Source: Enhydrobacter aerosaccus
GTDB taxonomy: Bacteria > Pseudomonadota > Alphaproteobacteria > Reyranellales > Reyranellaceae
Reading direction: 5' to 3'
NCBI RefSeq assembly: GCF_900167455.1
Contig: NZ_FUWJ01000001.1
Location: 1,860,001-1,924,000, forward strand
DNA: 64,000 nucleotides
In this document: one piece after another, positions 51,855-60,991 of the stretch
Numbering within the stretch: position 1 is the stretch's first letter
Layout: each line of letters starts with the position of its first letter
The notes under the pieces: generated by a model
Database searches by the model: none
What the model saw: only the letters and a program-made list of their open reading frames with translations
What the model was told of the DNA's origin: nothing
Program-made: the position numbers and the translations under genes

Positions 51855-52670
51855 ATGGCGTCCAATGTTGGAAATATGGGAACTGCTATCCCCGCTGATA
51901 TCGATTTGATGATTCTGGGGCACTACAAGTATGGCGAAGGATCTGTACCAGTTCTTGTGCTGCACGAATGGCTCGCCGCGCATCACAACTATCTTCCGAT
52001 GCTGAGCTACGTTGATGCGGGGCGCTTTACCTACCTATTCGCTGATCTGCGCGGTTACGGCCTGTCCGGTAATTTTCTGGGAGACTTTTCAGCTGCTGAG
52101 GCGGCGGCGGACGTGCTGCGCCTCGCCGACGCGTTAGGGTTCGAGAGCTTCTGTCTTGTCGGCCATTCGATGTCAGGCGTGATCGCCCAGCGGGTCGCTG
52201 CAGACGCGCCGGATCGCGTGAACCGTCTGCTGCTGATCTCGCCCGTACCGGCCTCCGGCTTCAAGACCGATGAAGCAGGCTTCCGGAGCATGGCCGCGAT
52301 TGTGGAAAACCGAGCAGCGGCAGCCGCTGCCGTAGGGGCGCGCACGGGGTACCGGTACGGCTCTGCATGGGTCGCGCGCAAACTCGACCTCATGGCGGCG
52401 GGCGGTCAATCCGAGCCGATGATGGGTTACCTGCGAATGTTCACGGGCACGGACTTCGCCGACGAGGTGGCGGGGCTCCAGACGCCCGTGAGCGTCTTGG
52501 TCGGTGAGCACGACATTGAGGCGTATCGCGAAGCGACGATCGTCAAGAATTTCGGCCCTCTTTTTCCCAACCTGTCTGTTCAGGTCTCGCGAGAAGCGGG
52601 TCACTACATGATGCTGGAGACGCCCGTTTGGGCCGCATCCCGCATCGAGCAGTTCCTCGAAGCTGCCTGA
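51855..52670 (+). CDS. Alpha/beta-hydrolase
   Basis: 271 residues from ATG 51855. Nucleophile elbow VGHSMSG (Ser about 108), acid in LVGEHDIEAY, and His in REAGHYMMLETP make the catalytic triad. The oxyanion region is VLVLHEWLAAHHNY, with LHEW in place of the usual HGxP, an unusual residue set. It probably hydrolyses an ester, lactone or C-C bond. Ten bases before the nitronate monooxygenase start, so one operon. Confidence 0.85.
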   Translation: MASNVGNMGTAIPADIDLMILGHYKYGEGSVPVLVLHEWLAAHHNYLPMLSYVDAGRFTYLFADLRGYGLSGNFLGDFSAAEAAADVLRLADALGFESFCLVGHSMSGVIAQRVAADAPDRVNRLLLISPVPASGFKTDEAGFRSMAAIVENRAAAAAAVGARTGYRYGSAWVARKLDLMAAGGQSEPMMGYLRMFTGTDFADEVAGLQTPVSVLVGEHDIEAYREATIVKNFGPLFPNLSVQVSREAGHYMMLETPVWAASRIEQFLEAA

Positions 52671-52679
52671 CCGGGAGAA

Positions 52680-53756
52680 ATGTCCATGCAAGCCATCTTA
52701 GATCGCACCCGCTCATTCTGCGACCGCTTCGGCCTGAAGGCGCCAATCCTGCTAGCGCCGATGGCCGGCGCCTGCCCGCCATCACTGTCGATCGCCGTTG
52801 CCAATGCCGGCGGCCTCGGCGCCTGCGGCGTGCTGCTGATGACGCCGGAGGAAATTACGAATTGGGCCGACGAAGTACGCCGGCAAAGCACGGGCGTTTA
52901 TCAGCTCAACAACTGGATCCCAGATCCCGCCCCGCTCCGAGATGCAGCGCGGGAAGCGGCCGTGAGGCAATTCTTGAAGCAGTGGGGGCCTGCGGTGCCG
53001 CCCGAAGCTGGTGACGCGACCCCGCCCGATTTCAAGGCGCAGTTCGAAGCGATGCTCGCGGCCAAGCCACCGATCGTCTCATCTGTCATGGGTCTTTATC
53101 CACCGGAAATGGTCCAGACTCTGAAGAGCCGCGGGATCACGTGGTTCGCCAACATCTCTACGGTGACCGAGGCAAAGGCCGCAGAGGCTGCCGGCGCCGA
53201 GGTCATCGTCGCCCAGGGGTCGGAAGCTGGCGGCCATCGCGGTTGTTTCGATGCGGAAGCCGCTGAGCGCACCCAGATTGGGCTGTTCTCGCTGCTGCCC
53301 GCAGTGGTCGACGCGGTCAAGGTGCCGGTTGTCGCGACCGGTGGCATCGCCGATGGCCGCGGCGTCGCCGCGGCCTTGATGCTTGGCGCGAGCGCTGCGC
53401 AAATCGGCACGGGCTTCCTCCGGTGCCCGGAGGCAAAGATCGCGCCCGCATGGGCCGATGCCCTGAGCCGGACACTTCCGGAGGACACGATCGTCAGCCG
53501 CGTGTTCAGCGGCCGGGCTGGGCGCAGCATCGCGACTGGTTTCGTCAAGGCGGCAACGGCGCCGGATGCCCCAGTTCCGGCGCCTTATCCGGTGCAGCGC
53601 GGCCTGACGGCAGCAATGCGCGCCGCGGGAGCCAAAGCCAATGACATTGACCGCATCCAGGCCTGGGCTGGCCAATCAGCCGCGCTGGCCCGGCCTGTGC
53701 CGGCCGCTGACCTTTACAAGGAGCTCTGGCAGGAGGCGAGCGCGCTTCTCGCCTGA
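52680..53756 (+). CDS. Nitronate monooxygenase family flavoprotein (first copy)
   Basis: 358 residues. FMN-dependent TIM-barrel of the NMO/2-nitropropane dioxygenase family: APILLAPMAGACPPSLSIAVANAGGLGACG, then VIVAQGSEAGGHRG and VPVVATGGIADGRGVAAALMLGASAAQIGTGFL, the phosphate-binding part. Such enzymes oxidise nitronates, or in other members act on quinones and enoyl groups. In one operon with the hydrolase and followed by an MFS pump. A second, related gene lies at 57.5 kb. Confidence 0.88.
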   Translation: MSMQAILDRTRSFCDRFGLKAPILLAPMAGACPPSLSIAVANAGGLGACGVLLMTPEEITNWADEVRRQSTGVYQLNNWIPDPAPLRDAAREAAVRQFLKQWGPAVPPEAGDATPPDFKAQFEAMLAAKPPIVSSVMGLYPPEMVQTLKSRGITWFANISTVTEAKAAEAAGAEVIVAQGSEAGGHRGCFDAEAAERTQIGLFSLLPAVVDAVKVPVVATGGIADGRGVAAALMLGASAAQIGTGFLRCPEAKIAPAWADALSRTLPEDTIVSRVFSGRAGRSIATGFVKAATAPDAPVPAPYPVQRGLTAAMRAAGAKANDIDRIQAWAGQSAALARPVPAADLYKELWQEASALLA

Positions 53757-53811
53757 TCGCCCACGGACCTGCGTTCGGGCCGGGCCCGAGAGCTTCTCAT
53801 CGGATTTGACT

Positions 53812-55215
53812 ATGAGCTTGATCGAATCGGCGTCCATGCGCCGCGAAAGCCGGCTGCATATTTTGGCGATCCTGTCATTGGGCTTTTTCGTCGTCCAGCT
53901 CGACGTGGGCATCGTCAACCTGGCCGTTCCTGCCATGGCAGCAGATCTCAAGGCCTCGAGTGCCGGGCTGCAGTGGATCGTCGACGCCTACACCGTCTCG
54001 TTCGCGGCGGCGATGCCGGCGGCAGGAGCAGTAGCCGACCGGCTCGGCGGACGCCGCGCATATCTCGCCGGGCTTCAGCTCACCTTGCTCGCATCGATCT
54101 GTTGTGCCGCCGCGCCGGCCATTCCGTACCTCATCGCCGCCCGCCTCATGCAAGGCATCGCCGCGGCAATCACCGTGCCGGCATCACTGTCTCTCCTCAA
54201 TTACATCTTCGGAGGTGGCAGAGACCTGCGCTCTTGGGCGATCGGTCTCTGGACCTCCCTCGGCTGCATCGGCTTGGCGCTAGGGCCAGTGCTCGGCGGC
54301 GCTATTGTCGCGACAGCTACTTGGCGCTTCGTCTTCCTTGCCGCACTACCGTGCTGCGCGCTCGGCTTGATCGGCGTGAGGCAGTGCGTTCCACCCACAC
54401 CCGCGTCGGAGCATCCAAGAGGCATCGATTATGCCGGCCAGGCGCTACTTGCTGGCGCGCTCACCGCTTTCACCATGGCGGTCGTCCAATTCGGCGCCCG
54501 CGGTTTCAATCAGGGACGTCCGACCGCAGCTCTCCTGCTCGCGATCGTCGCGGCCGTGGCCTTCCTGCGCGTTCAGACCCATAGCGCCAAGCCCATGATG
54601 CCGCCCTCGCTGTTCCGTTCGGCGGGATTTGCGCGTGCCGTTACCTTCGGGACAATCTCGAACCTTGCCTATTACGGGATGCTGTTCAGCCTCAGCCTGC
54701 ATCTGCAGCAGGGCCGCAAGCTCGATGCCTTCACCACCGGCCTAGCCCTCCTGCCGCTGACCGCAACGTTCATTCTATCCAATCTCGTCAGCATACCGGT
54801 TATCCGCCGCTGGGGCCTGTCCCGCTCTATCGTGGCGGGCGGCTCCGTCATGGGGCTTGGGTATGCTTCACTGTTCGTCTGGAACGATGGCCTCTGGACG
54901 ATGATTCCCGGCCTGGTGCTGATCCCGGCTGGGATGGGCGTGGCGATACCTGCAGCCATGGCAATCGTTCTCGGTAGCGTGCGCCCGGACTGGTCAGGCA
55001 CGGCATCAGCCGTACTCACCACGGCGCGCCAATGTGGCGGCGCAGTCGGCGTTGCGGTGTTCGGGTCGGTTGGTAGCGCTCGGGCTGCGGATCTGACCGC
55101 GCTCCATATCAATGCGGCCGTTGCCGCTCTGCTGCTCGCAGGCGTCACGATCATGGCACTCGGCATCCCGACGGAGGCGAATAGGAGCCGAGCGATGGAA
55201 AGCGGCGAAGTGTAG
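53812..55215 (+). CDS. DHA2-type MFS drug/solute exporter
   Basis: 467 residues from ATG 53812. About 14 membrane segments; LDVGIVNLAVPAMAADLKASSAGLQWIVDAYTVSFAAAMPAAGAVADRLGGRR is the start of the EmrB/QacA group. It would export a toxic substrate or product of the neighbouring enzymes. Fifty-five bases after the NMO gene, same strand. Confidence 0.87.
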   Translation: MSLIESASMRRESRLHILAILSLGFFVVQLDVGIVNLAVPAMAADLKASSAGLQWIVDAYTVSFAAAMPAAGAVADRLGGRRAYLAGLQLTLLASICCAAAPAIPYLIAARLMQGIAAAITVPASLSLLNYIFGGGRDLRSWAIGLWTSLGCIGLALGPVLGGAIVATATWRFVFLAALPCCALGLIGVRQCVPPTPASEHPRGIDYAGQALLAGALTAFTMAVVQFGARGFNQGRPTAALLLAIVAAVAFLRVQTHSAKPMMPPSLFRSAGFARAVTFGTISNLAYYGMLFSLSLHLQQGRKLDAFTTGLALLPLTATFILSNLVSIPVIRRWGLSRSIVAGGSVMGLGYASLFVWNDGLWTMIPGLVLIPAGMGVAIPAAMAIVLGSVRPDWSGTASAVLTTARQCGGAVGVAVFGSVGSARAADLTALHINAAVAALLLAGVTIMALGIPTEANRSRAMESGEV

Positions 55216-55360
55216 CAAGGCGGTTGCGCTCCGCGGCTTTGAATTCGGAACGGTATTCGGACGGCGGGTTAGGCAACTTTTAGGAGGTTAGACCTCGGCG
55301 TGGTCGTTCTAGCTATGAGCTCCGGTCCAACGAACTTGCTCTTCAGTGCGCAGGCTCATA

Positions 55361-55379
55361 TAGTTGTATGGCGCAACCA
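55361..55379 (+). promoter_or_regulatory. Second MarR-like operator half-match
   Basis: TAGTTGT (55361-55367), five bases, GCAACCA (55373-55379): the same left half-site and spacing as the perfect repeat at 50562-50580, with the right half changed in two positions. It is about 65 bases before the oxidoreductase ATG and may put that gene under the MarR-GNAT regulator. Confidence 0.4.
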
Positions 55380-55443
55380 ATGGCCAGACCAATGCACCCA
55401 TCATCTCCTTTGCGGCGCTCAGGCTGGATCAGACGGAGGGACA

Positions 55444-56385
55444 ATGACCGCGAGCCCTAACACTGTCGGGTTCATCGGCCTCGGAACGATGGGCGAACCC
55501 ATGGCGCTGAACCTGGTCAGGGCGGGTAGGCAGCTCACAGTGTGGAATCGCTCTCCGGCCAAATGCGACCTGCTGGTGCAGTCCGGCGCCCGCGCAGCAC
55601 CGGATCTCGGTGCGCTCTTCGAAGCCTGCGGAATTATCATCCTCATGCTCGCTGACGAGTCGGCCATCGACGACGTCCTCGCGCGCGGCAAGGATATCTT
55701 CGCGCCGCGGGTGAGCGGGCGCACGCTGGTCAATATGTCCACCGTGTCACCGAGCTATTCCAAGGCGTTAGCCGCAGAGGTGCGTGCGGCCGCCGGCCAC
55801 TATGTCGAGGCGCCAGTCTCCGGTTCCCGAAAGCCGGCAGAGGCAGGTCAGCTCGTCGCGATGCTTGCCGGCCAACAAGAGGATGTCGAAGCAATTCGAC
55901 CGCTGCTCGCGCCGATGTGCCGCCAGAGTGTGGAGTGCGGTGACGTTCCTGGCGCTCTTCTGATGAAGCTTGCCGTCAACATCTTTCTGATCACCTTGGT
56001 GACTGGCCTCGCTGAGGCGACGCATTTCGCACAGCGTAACGGCCTCGACCTCGCGCGACTCGTTTCTGTTCTCGATGCAGGACCGATGGCTAGCGATGTC
56101 TCCCGAGGAAAAGGGGCGAAGCTCCGCGATCACGACTTCGCGCGACAGGCAGCGATCTTTGATGCTTTGAAGAATATTGCGCTCGTGACCGAGGCTGCTC
56201 GCGCGGCCGGAATCGCTTCGCCGCTAAGTGATGTTTGCGTCGCGCTCTACCAAGAAGCGATGGCGCTGGGCTTCGGTGAGCTGGACATGGTCGCAGTGAT
56301 ACGAGCGATCGAGAGGCGGAGTGACGAAGGCGTACTCGCGGCTCACTCCGGCGAACACACGGAACGATTTGATGAGGCGACATGA
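55444..56385 (+). CDS. NAD(P)-dependent 3-hydroxyisobutyrate-dehydrogenase-like oxidoreductase
   Basis: 313 residues from ATG 55444. Rossmann motif VGFIGLGTMGEPMALNL (about 8-24), then EAPVSGSRKPAEAGQLVAMLAG and LLMKLAVNIFLITLV with the catalytic Lys. The group reduces or oxidises beta-hydroxy acids. ATGA overlap with a short unknown gene. Possibly under the MarR-like site upstream. Confidence 0.87.
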   Translation: MTASPNTVGFIGLGTMGEPMALNLVRAGRQLTVWNRSPAKCDLLVQSGARAAPDLGALFEACGIIILMLADESAIDDVLARGKDIFAPRVSGRTLVNMSTVSPSYSKALAAEVRAAAGHYVEAPVSGSRKPAEAGQLVAMLAGQQEDVEAIRPLLAPMCRQSVECGDVPGALLMKLAVNIFLITLVTGLAEATHFAQRNGLDLARLVSVLDAGPMASDVSRGKGAKLRDHDFARQAAIFDALKNIALVTEAARAAGIASPLSDVCVALYQEAMALGFGELDMVAVIRAIERRSDEGVLAAHSGEHTERFDEAT

Positions 56386-56690
56386 TGGAAGGCGTGCAGC
56401 TCGCCGCGAACTTGGCTTCGCGCCCAACGGATCGCATGTTTCCACCTTCGGGCGGCGAACCCGGTGCTGCCAACGCCGTACCCGACAGCTGGCTGGACAA
56501 TCACCTCCGCTTCGTCAGATCGCGGGTATCTCCTAGAGTGATCGCCGCTCATGCTGAACGCAATCGTATACCGGCCAGTGGATTGCGCATTCTAACAGCG
56601 GATGAGCACTTGCCGTCGTTGCCCACTGAACGACTGCCAGCGGATCTACCGCCCTGGCGTCCTGTCGCCACGTTCAGCGGAGCATGTTGA
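56382..56690 (+). CDS. Small hypothetical protein, doubtful
   Basis: 102 residues. Starts at an ATG overlapping the previous stop, which speaks for translation. The sequence (DSWLDNHLRFVRSRVSPRVIAAHAERNRIPASGLRIL) matches no family I know and is Pro/Arg-rich. It may be a decayed gene or a chance frame. Confidence 0.35.
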   Translation: MMEGVQLAANLASRPTDRMFPPSGGEPGAANAVPDSWLDNHLRFVRSRVSPRVIAAHAERNRIPASGLRILTADEHLPSLPTERLPADLPPWRPVATFSGAC

Positions 56691-56712
56691 GACTGTCTGG
56701 GTTTAGCAGACA

Positions 56713-57357
56713 ATGGACAAGTTTCGGCTTCATTACTTCCCCGAATCCGGAAACAGCTACAAGCTGGCGCTCATGTTGAGGCTGTGTGGCAAACCTTTCG
56801 AGCTCGTTTGGGTAGACTTCCTCGGCGGTGAGACCCGAAAGCCATCTTGGCGAGAGGCCGTCAATGAAATGGGCGAAGTACCGGTACTCGAACATGGAAC
56901 CAGCCGCCTCACGCAAACAGCACCGATCTTGTTACGTCTGTCGGAGCGGTTCGGTCAATTCGGCGCCGCCAGTAAGGAACAGCACTACGAGCTGTTACGC
57001 TGGCTGTTTTGGGACAATCACAAGCTGACCAGCTATCTTGCCACCTATCGGTTCATGCGTGCCTTCACACGCAATCCCGATCCGAGCGTTCTGAATTTCA
57101 TGCGCAGCCGGGTCGACGCTGCTCTTGCGATCGCGGAGCGCCGACTGGAGCGCCACAACTTCGTACTCGGTGTGGGCATGAGTATCGCTGATATTTCGAT
57201 GTGCGCATATCTATCCTATCCAGCGGAGGAGACAGGCTACGAGCTTCCACAATCTCATCCTGCCACTTGGGCGTGGCTTCAGCGGATCGCCAACGCGCCA
57301 GGCTGGCTGCCGCCATACGAGCTTCTGCCCGGTCAGCGATTCAGAAATCCGGTATAG
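56713..57357 (+). CDS. Glutathione S-transferase
   Basis: 214 residues. Thioredoxin-fold N-terminal domain (FRLHYFPESGNSYKLALMLRLCGKPFELVWVDFL, with the NSYK start of helix 1), then LTQTAPILLRLSERFGQF, and an all-helical C-terminal domain ending in LPQSHPATWAWLQRIANAPGW. It conjugates or isomerises a substrate with glutathione. Placed between oxidoreductases, it likely handles a reactive intermediate (inference). Confidence 0.87.
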   Translation: MDKFRLHYFPESGNSYKLALMLRLCGKPFELVWVDFLGGETRKPSWREAVNEMGEVPVLEHGTSRLTQTAPILLRLSERFGQFGAASKEQHYELLRWLFWDNHKLTSYLATYRFMRAFTRNPDPSVLNFMRSRVDAALAIAERRLERHNFVLGVGMSIADISMCAYLSYPAEETGYELPQSHPATWAWLQRIANAPGWLPPYELLPGQRFRNPV

Positions 57358-57521
57358 AGTTGTGAGATTTGCTCCGTGGACTAAGTACCGCGCTCCAAGT
57401 GTCACAGACGTGCACAGAAAGGCGATCGATCTGTCGAACGATACGACGAGTAGACTCAAACCTCCCTGCCGCCTCTGACCGTAACGTTGGATAAGAGTTT
57501 GTGAAGGTGGATGATTCAGGC

Positions 57522-58601
57522 ATGCAGCGGCCCGACATGAGGCGGAACAGGCTCACCGCGCTGCTCGATATGCAGTATCCTTTGATTCAAGGCCCATACG
57601 GCGGAGGTTTGTCGACCGTTGAGCTTTTAGTTTCTGTATCCGAAGCTGGGGGCCTCGGCTCGTTTGGAGCCAACAACCTTGACGGCCCGTCCATTGCTCA
57701 GCTTGTTGACACTATTCGGGCGCGAACCCGTAAGGCGTTCGCAATCAACTTATGGGTTCCCGGTCCACAATCTGATACTTCGCCAGCCGAACTCGCTCGA
57801 GCTATTGAGCGAATGGGCAGGTGGTACGACCTGCTGGGAATAGAGCCGCCGGGGGTGCCAAGCTCGTGCGCTGGTCCGGCCTTCGAACAGCAGATTGAGG
57901 CATTGCTGGAGGTTCGGCCGCCAGTCTTCAGCTTTGTCTTTGGAGTGCCTGCAACGCACGTGCTAGATAAGTGCCGGGCTCACGGCATCGCAACCATTGG
58001 CACGGCCACCACCGTCGCGGAGGCGATCATTCTAGATCGCGCCGGCGTGGATGCGATCGTGGCTTCGGGTTTCGAGGCTGGCGGCCACCGTGGCTCCTTT
58101 CTGCGGCCCGCGGAGGAATCCCTGATCGGTACGCTGGCTCTGGTTCCCCAAGTGGTCGACAGCGTTACCGCTCCAGTAATTGCTGCAGGCGGCATTGCCG
58201 ATGCGCGGGGTGTCGCAGCCGCACTCATGCTGGGAGCGCAAGGGGCACAGATAGGCACCGCCTTTCTTGCGTGCGCTGAAGCCAACCTGCCCCAGCCGCA
58301 TCGCCAGGCGATATTGAGTGTCCCCGTCAAGGAGACGGTCCTGACAAAAGCGTTCAGCGGACGATTGGCTCGCAGTGTGCGTAACGGGCTTTCAGATGCG
58401 TGTGCGGCCGGTGATTTACCTCTTCTGCCTTATCCTGCCCAGGCATGGCTCATCAACACAATGCGCAGCGCAGCCGTTTCACAGGACCGAGATGACTTGC
58501 TTTCTCTGTCGTGTGGACAGGCCGCTGGCCTTGTCCAAGGAACAAGTGCCCGCGAACTGGTCGGCAGCATTGTAAGTGGCCTCCAGGAACTTCTTACTTG
58601 A
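57522..58601 (+). CDS. Nitronate monooxygenase family flavoprotein (second copy)
   Basis: 359 residues from ATG 57522; GTG 57501 and ATG 57537 are alternative starts. YPLIQGPYGGGLSTVELLVSVSEAGGLGSFGANNL, VASGFEAGGHRGSFL and APVIAAGGIADARGVAAALMLGAQGAQIGTAFL show the FMN barrel. Same family as the gene at 52680 but well diverged in sequence, so not a recent duplicate. Confidence 0.85.
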   Translation: MQRPDMRRNRLTALLDMQYPLIQGPYGGGLSTVELLVSVSEAGGLGSFGANNLDGPSIAQLVDTIRARTRKAFAINLWVPGPQSDTSPAELARAIERMGRWYDLLGIEPPGVPSSCAGPAFEQQIEALLEVRPPVFSFVFGVPATHVLDKCRAHGIATIGTATTVAEAIILDRAGVDAIVASGFEAGGHRGSFLRPAEESLIGTLALVPQVVDSVTAPVIAAGGIADARGVAAALMLGAQGAQIGTAFLACAEANLPQPHRQAILSVPVKETVLTKAFSGRLARSVRNGLSDACAAGDLPLLPYPAQAWLINTMRSAAVSQDRDDLLSLSCGQAAGLVQGTSARELVGSIVSGLQELLT

Positions 58602-58659
58602 TGGGGATGACACTTCGCGTGCAGCGCATCCAACCCTGACCTTGCGATTGGAACAACAT

Positions 58660-59055
58660 ATGAGCATTGAGCTTCCCGTGCAAAAGCAGCTTGAAGCCTA
58701 CAACGCCCGCGATATCGAGGCGTTCATGCGGTGGTGGGCGGATGATGCTCAGTACTATGAGTTTCCCACGAGATTAGTTGCCAACGGCACAGCCGAGATC
58801 AAAGCGCGACACGAAGCGCGTTTCGGCGAGTTGAATTTGCATGGCAAGCTGATCGGTCGAATGACCGTAGGCGATGTCGTAGTCGATCAGGAGGTGGTTA
58901 CGCGAACCTTCCCGGAGGGCGCAGGTGAAATCGATGTGCTCGCAATATATCAGATCGAGCATGGCAAGATAGCACGTGCGTGGTTCAAAATGGGCAAACC
59001 GCGGTTGCATGGCGCCGCGACTAGCAAGTGCTGTAACGACACCCACCGGGGGTAA
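58660..59055 (+). CDS. SnoaL/NTF2-like small protein
   Basis: 131 residues from ATG 58660. QKQLEAYNARDIEAFMRWWADDAQYYEFPTRLVANGTAEIKARHEARF and VLAIYQIEHGKIARAWFKMG are the NTF2-like cone fold pattern used by ketosteroid-isomerase-like and SnoaL enzymes. A polar pocket could catalyse isomerisation or bind a product. 58 bases after the NMO gene. Confidence 0.8.
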   Translation: MSIELPVQKQLEAYNARDIEAFMRWWADDAQYYEFPTRLVANGTAEIKARHEARFGELNLHGKLIGRMTVGDVVVDQEVVTRTFPEGAGEIDVLAIYQIEHGKIARAWFKMGKPRLHGAATSKCCNDTHRG

Positions 59056-59495
59056 GCAATATCATCGGCAGGGCAAGCTAAATGAATACACCGCCATGTC
59101 ATTCGACGAAGGCGCCAGTTTACATGGCCTGCCGACAGCAGACCACACTCGGCAGCAGCCTTTAAGTCACCATCGTCGAGCGATGCACGATTGCCCGCTG
59201 GCTGTGGCCAGCTCGATCGCTACACGGGCCAGTGTCTGTTTGGACAGAGACTCGCTAAATTCCCCTCTGTACCAGCGGGGAGTCTTGGAGCCGATAGTAT
59301 ACTGAGTAGTCGACTCCCAACGCCAATGAAGCCGTTAGGCTGGTCTGACGAGCAAGAAGCAAACCCGCCACGGTCGTCGCAGGCATGTCGAACGATATTC
59401 ACGCCAGTGCTTGCCACGTCCGCTTGCCGCCATGTCTATCGTGCATGTCCGCGTGGTTGCGCCAAATGCGATATTCCAATTAGCGAGGGTTCAAT
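59056..59495. other. 440-base gap upstream of the TetR gene, no supported gene
   Basis: No reading frame here looks like protein on either strand. The final about 100 bases must contain the promoter of the TetR gene; I see no clear sigma-type box pair or strong inverted repeat. Confidence 0.35.
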
Positions 59496-60314
59496 ATGAG
59501 CCGTGATACCACGGCGACGCGTCGTCGCATCATCGAGGCAGCAGACGAGTTGTTCTACAGCGAAGGCGTCAAGTCAGTTAGCGTTGACCGTATCGCCGAG
59601 AAAGCTGCTATCACCAAGCGGACACTATACTATCATTTCCGCAGCAAGGACGACTTGATCGCCGCCTACCTCGCAGAGCGAGACGTGCCGACTATGCAGC
59701 GCTACCGGACTTGGCTCGGCATGGCTCCGGGCCCGGTCCTTGTACGATTGGAGCGAATGTTTGGAGAGCTAGCGAAGGCCGCCGCAGACCCCAAATGGCG
59801 GGGCTGTGGATTCCTGCGGGTTGCCGTGGAACTCGCCAACCTGCCTGGCCATCCCGCGCGTCGTGTCGCTGCCGCGCACAAAAGGCGCTTCGAGGCGTGG
59901 CTGGCTGACGAACTCAGAGCTGAAGGCATCCTCGATCCCGCGGGCAAGGCACGTTGTTTGATGATTGTCCTCGACGGTGTCATTGCAGAGATGATCATCC
60001 ATAAGAACAACGGCTACGCTGGGGCTGCCATTTCAATGTGCCGGGCCGTACTAGGCATGTCACCGTGCGAGCGCCCGGCCACGATCTCTGATGCCGACGT
60101 CGATCTGCAGCCTGGATCCTCTTCGACGAAGTTACCGAGGGCCAAAGACGTCAGTCTGGCGCAGAAGCAACCGACCGACCACGCCCTGACGACAGCGGGA
60201 CCGGTCGCCGTCAACGGTGAGCGCCGTTGCTCCGCCTGCCACCACGACGTGGTGGTGGTTCCGGGTATGTCGCTGCGACCTTGTCCATCTTGCGAGCGTT
60301 CCGCAGCCGCGTAG
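59496..60314 (+). CDS. TetR-family regulator with C-terminal zinc-ribbon-like tail
   Basis: 272 residues, longer than the usual about 200. TetR helix-turn-helix: RRRIIEAADELFYSEGVKSVSVDRIAEKAAITKRTLYYHFRSKDDLIAAYL. After residue 190 the ligand domain ends, and the tail finishes with RRCSACHHDVVVVPGMSLRPCPSC, two CxxC pairs as in a zinc ribbon. The tail overlaps the convergent TetR gene by 104 bases. Either the tail is a real metal-binding extension or the stop of the original gene was lost. Confidence 0.8.
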   Translation: MSRDTTATRRRIIEAADELFYSEGVKSVSVDRIAEKAAITKRTLYYHFRSKDDLIAAYLAERDVPTMQRYRTWLGMAPGPVLVRLERMFGELAKAAADPKWRGCGFLRVAVELANLPGHPARRVAAAHKRRFEAWLADELRAEGILDPAGKARCLMIVLDGVIAEMIIHKNNGYAGAAISMCRAVLGMSPCERPATISDADVDLQPGSSSTKLPRAKDVSLAQKQPTDHALTTAGPVAVNGERRCSACHHDVVVVPGMSLRPCPSCERSAAA

Positions 60315-60876
60315 CCGGGCAAGCTGCAGCGAGAAGTACCAATGCCGCCTTCCGCGCTGACTGGGCGCCAAACTCATTGCGCCTTACTAGCGCCCACACA
60401 ATTGCCCCCTCCCAGAGCAACAAGAGCTGGCTGGCCAACGTATCTGGATCTGCCGCCCCTGCCTGGGCGGCGAGATTTCGGAACCAGACCCGACGTTGCT
60501 CCTTGAACAACACCGCGACTTTTCGGGCTTCAGCTGCATTCTCTCCAAGCTCTCCAAGTTCCGCGACGGCGTTGATGAACGCGCATCCGCGGAACCCGGC
60601 TCGCGTCATCGACCGGCCAAGCCGATCAAAGGCCGCTGCGATTAACTTCGAAGGCGTTCCGCGTTCCGCTATGGGTGGCAGGAGTCGACGACGAAGGTAC
60701 GCGAGCACGAGGGCCTCTTTGGAAGCATAATGGTTGTACAAGGTACGCTTGCTGATCCCTACCTCCGCAGCGACGGTGTCAACGCCTACAGCGCGAATTC
60801 CCCTCCGATAAAATAGTCGGTCGGCTGTCTCCAGGATCCGTTCCTGCATTGCCTCCTTGGGCGCCCATCTACCCAT
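60211..60876 (-). CDS. TetR-family regulator, convergent with its neighbour
   Basis: 221 residues. QERILETADRLFYRRGIRAVGVDTVAAEVGISKRTLYNHYASKEALVLAYLRRR is the helix-turn-helix. The two TetR proteins are related (FY..G..SVSVDRIA/ FYRRG..AVGVDTVA, ITKRTLYYHF/ISKRTLYNHY). It is divergent from the MFS gene at 60992 and probably controls it. The last about 20 residues (PPPRRGGRRSNGAHR) are low-complexity and coincide with the overlap. Confidence 0.83.
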   Translation of the reverse strand: MGRWAPKEAMQERILETADRLFYRRGIRAVGVDTVAAEVGISKRTLYNHYASKEALVLAYLRRRLLPPIAERGTPSKLIAAAFDRLGRSMTRAGFRGCAFINAVAELGELGENAAEARKVAVLFKEQRRVWFRNLAAQAGAADPDTLASQLLLLWEGAIVWALVRRNEFGAQSARKAALVLLAAACPATRLRNARKMDKVAATYPEPPPRRGGRRSNGAHR

Positions 60877-60991
60877 GATAACACCGAAGAGTGTAGTTAA
60901 AGGAATGGTCGATCGTACCTCGGGAGGCTACAACACTGTTCTGTGTAATCAAGTCTTCCTGCCAAGATTGCAAAGCTCTAGGGAGAACACC

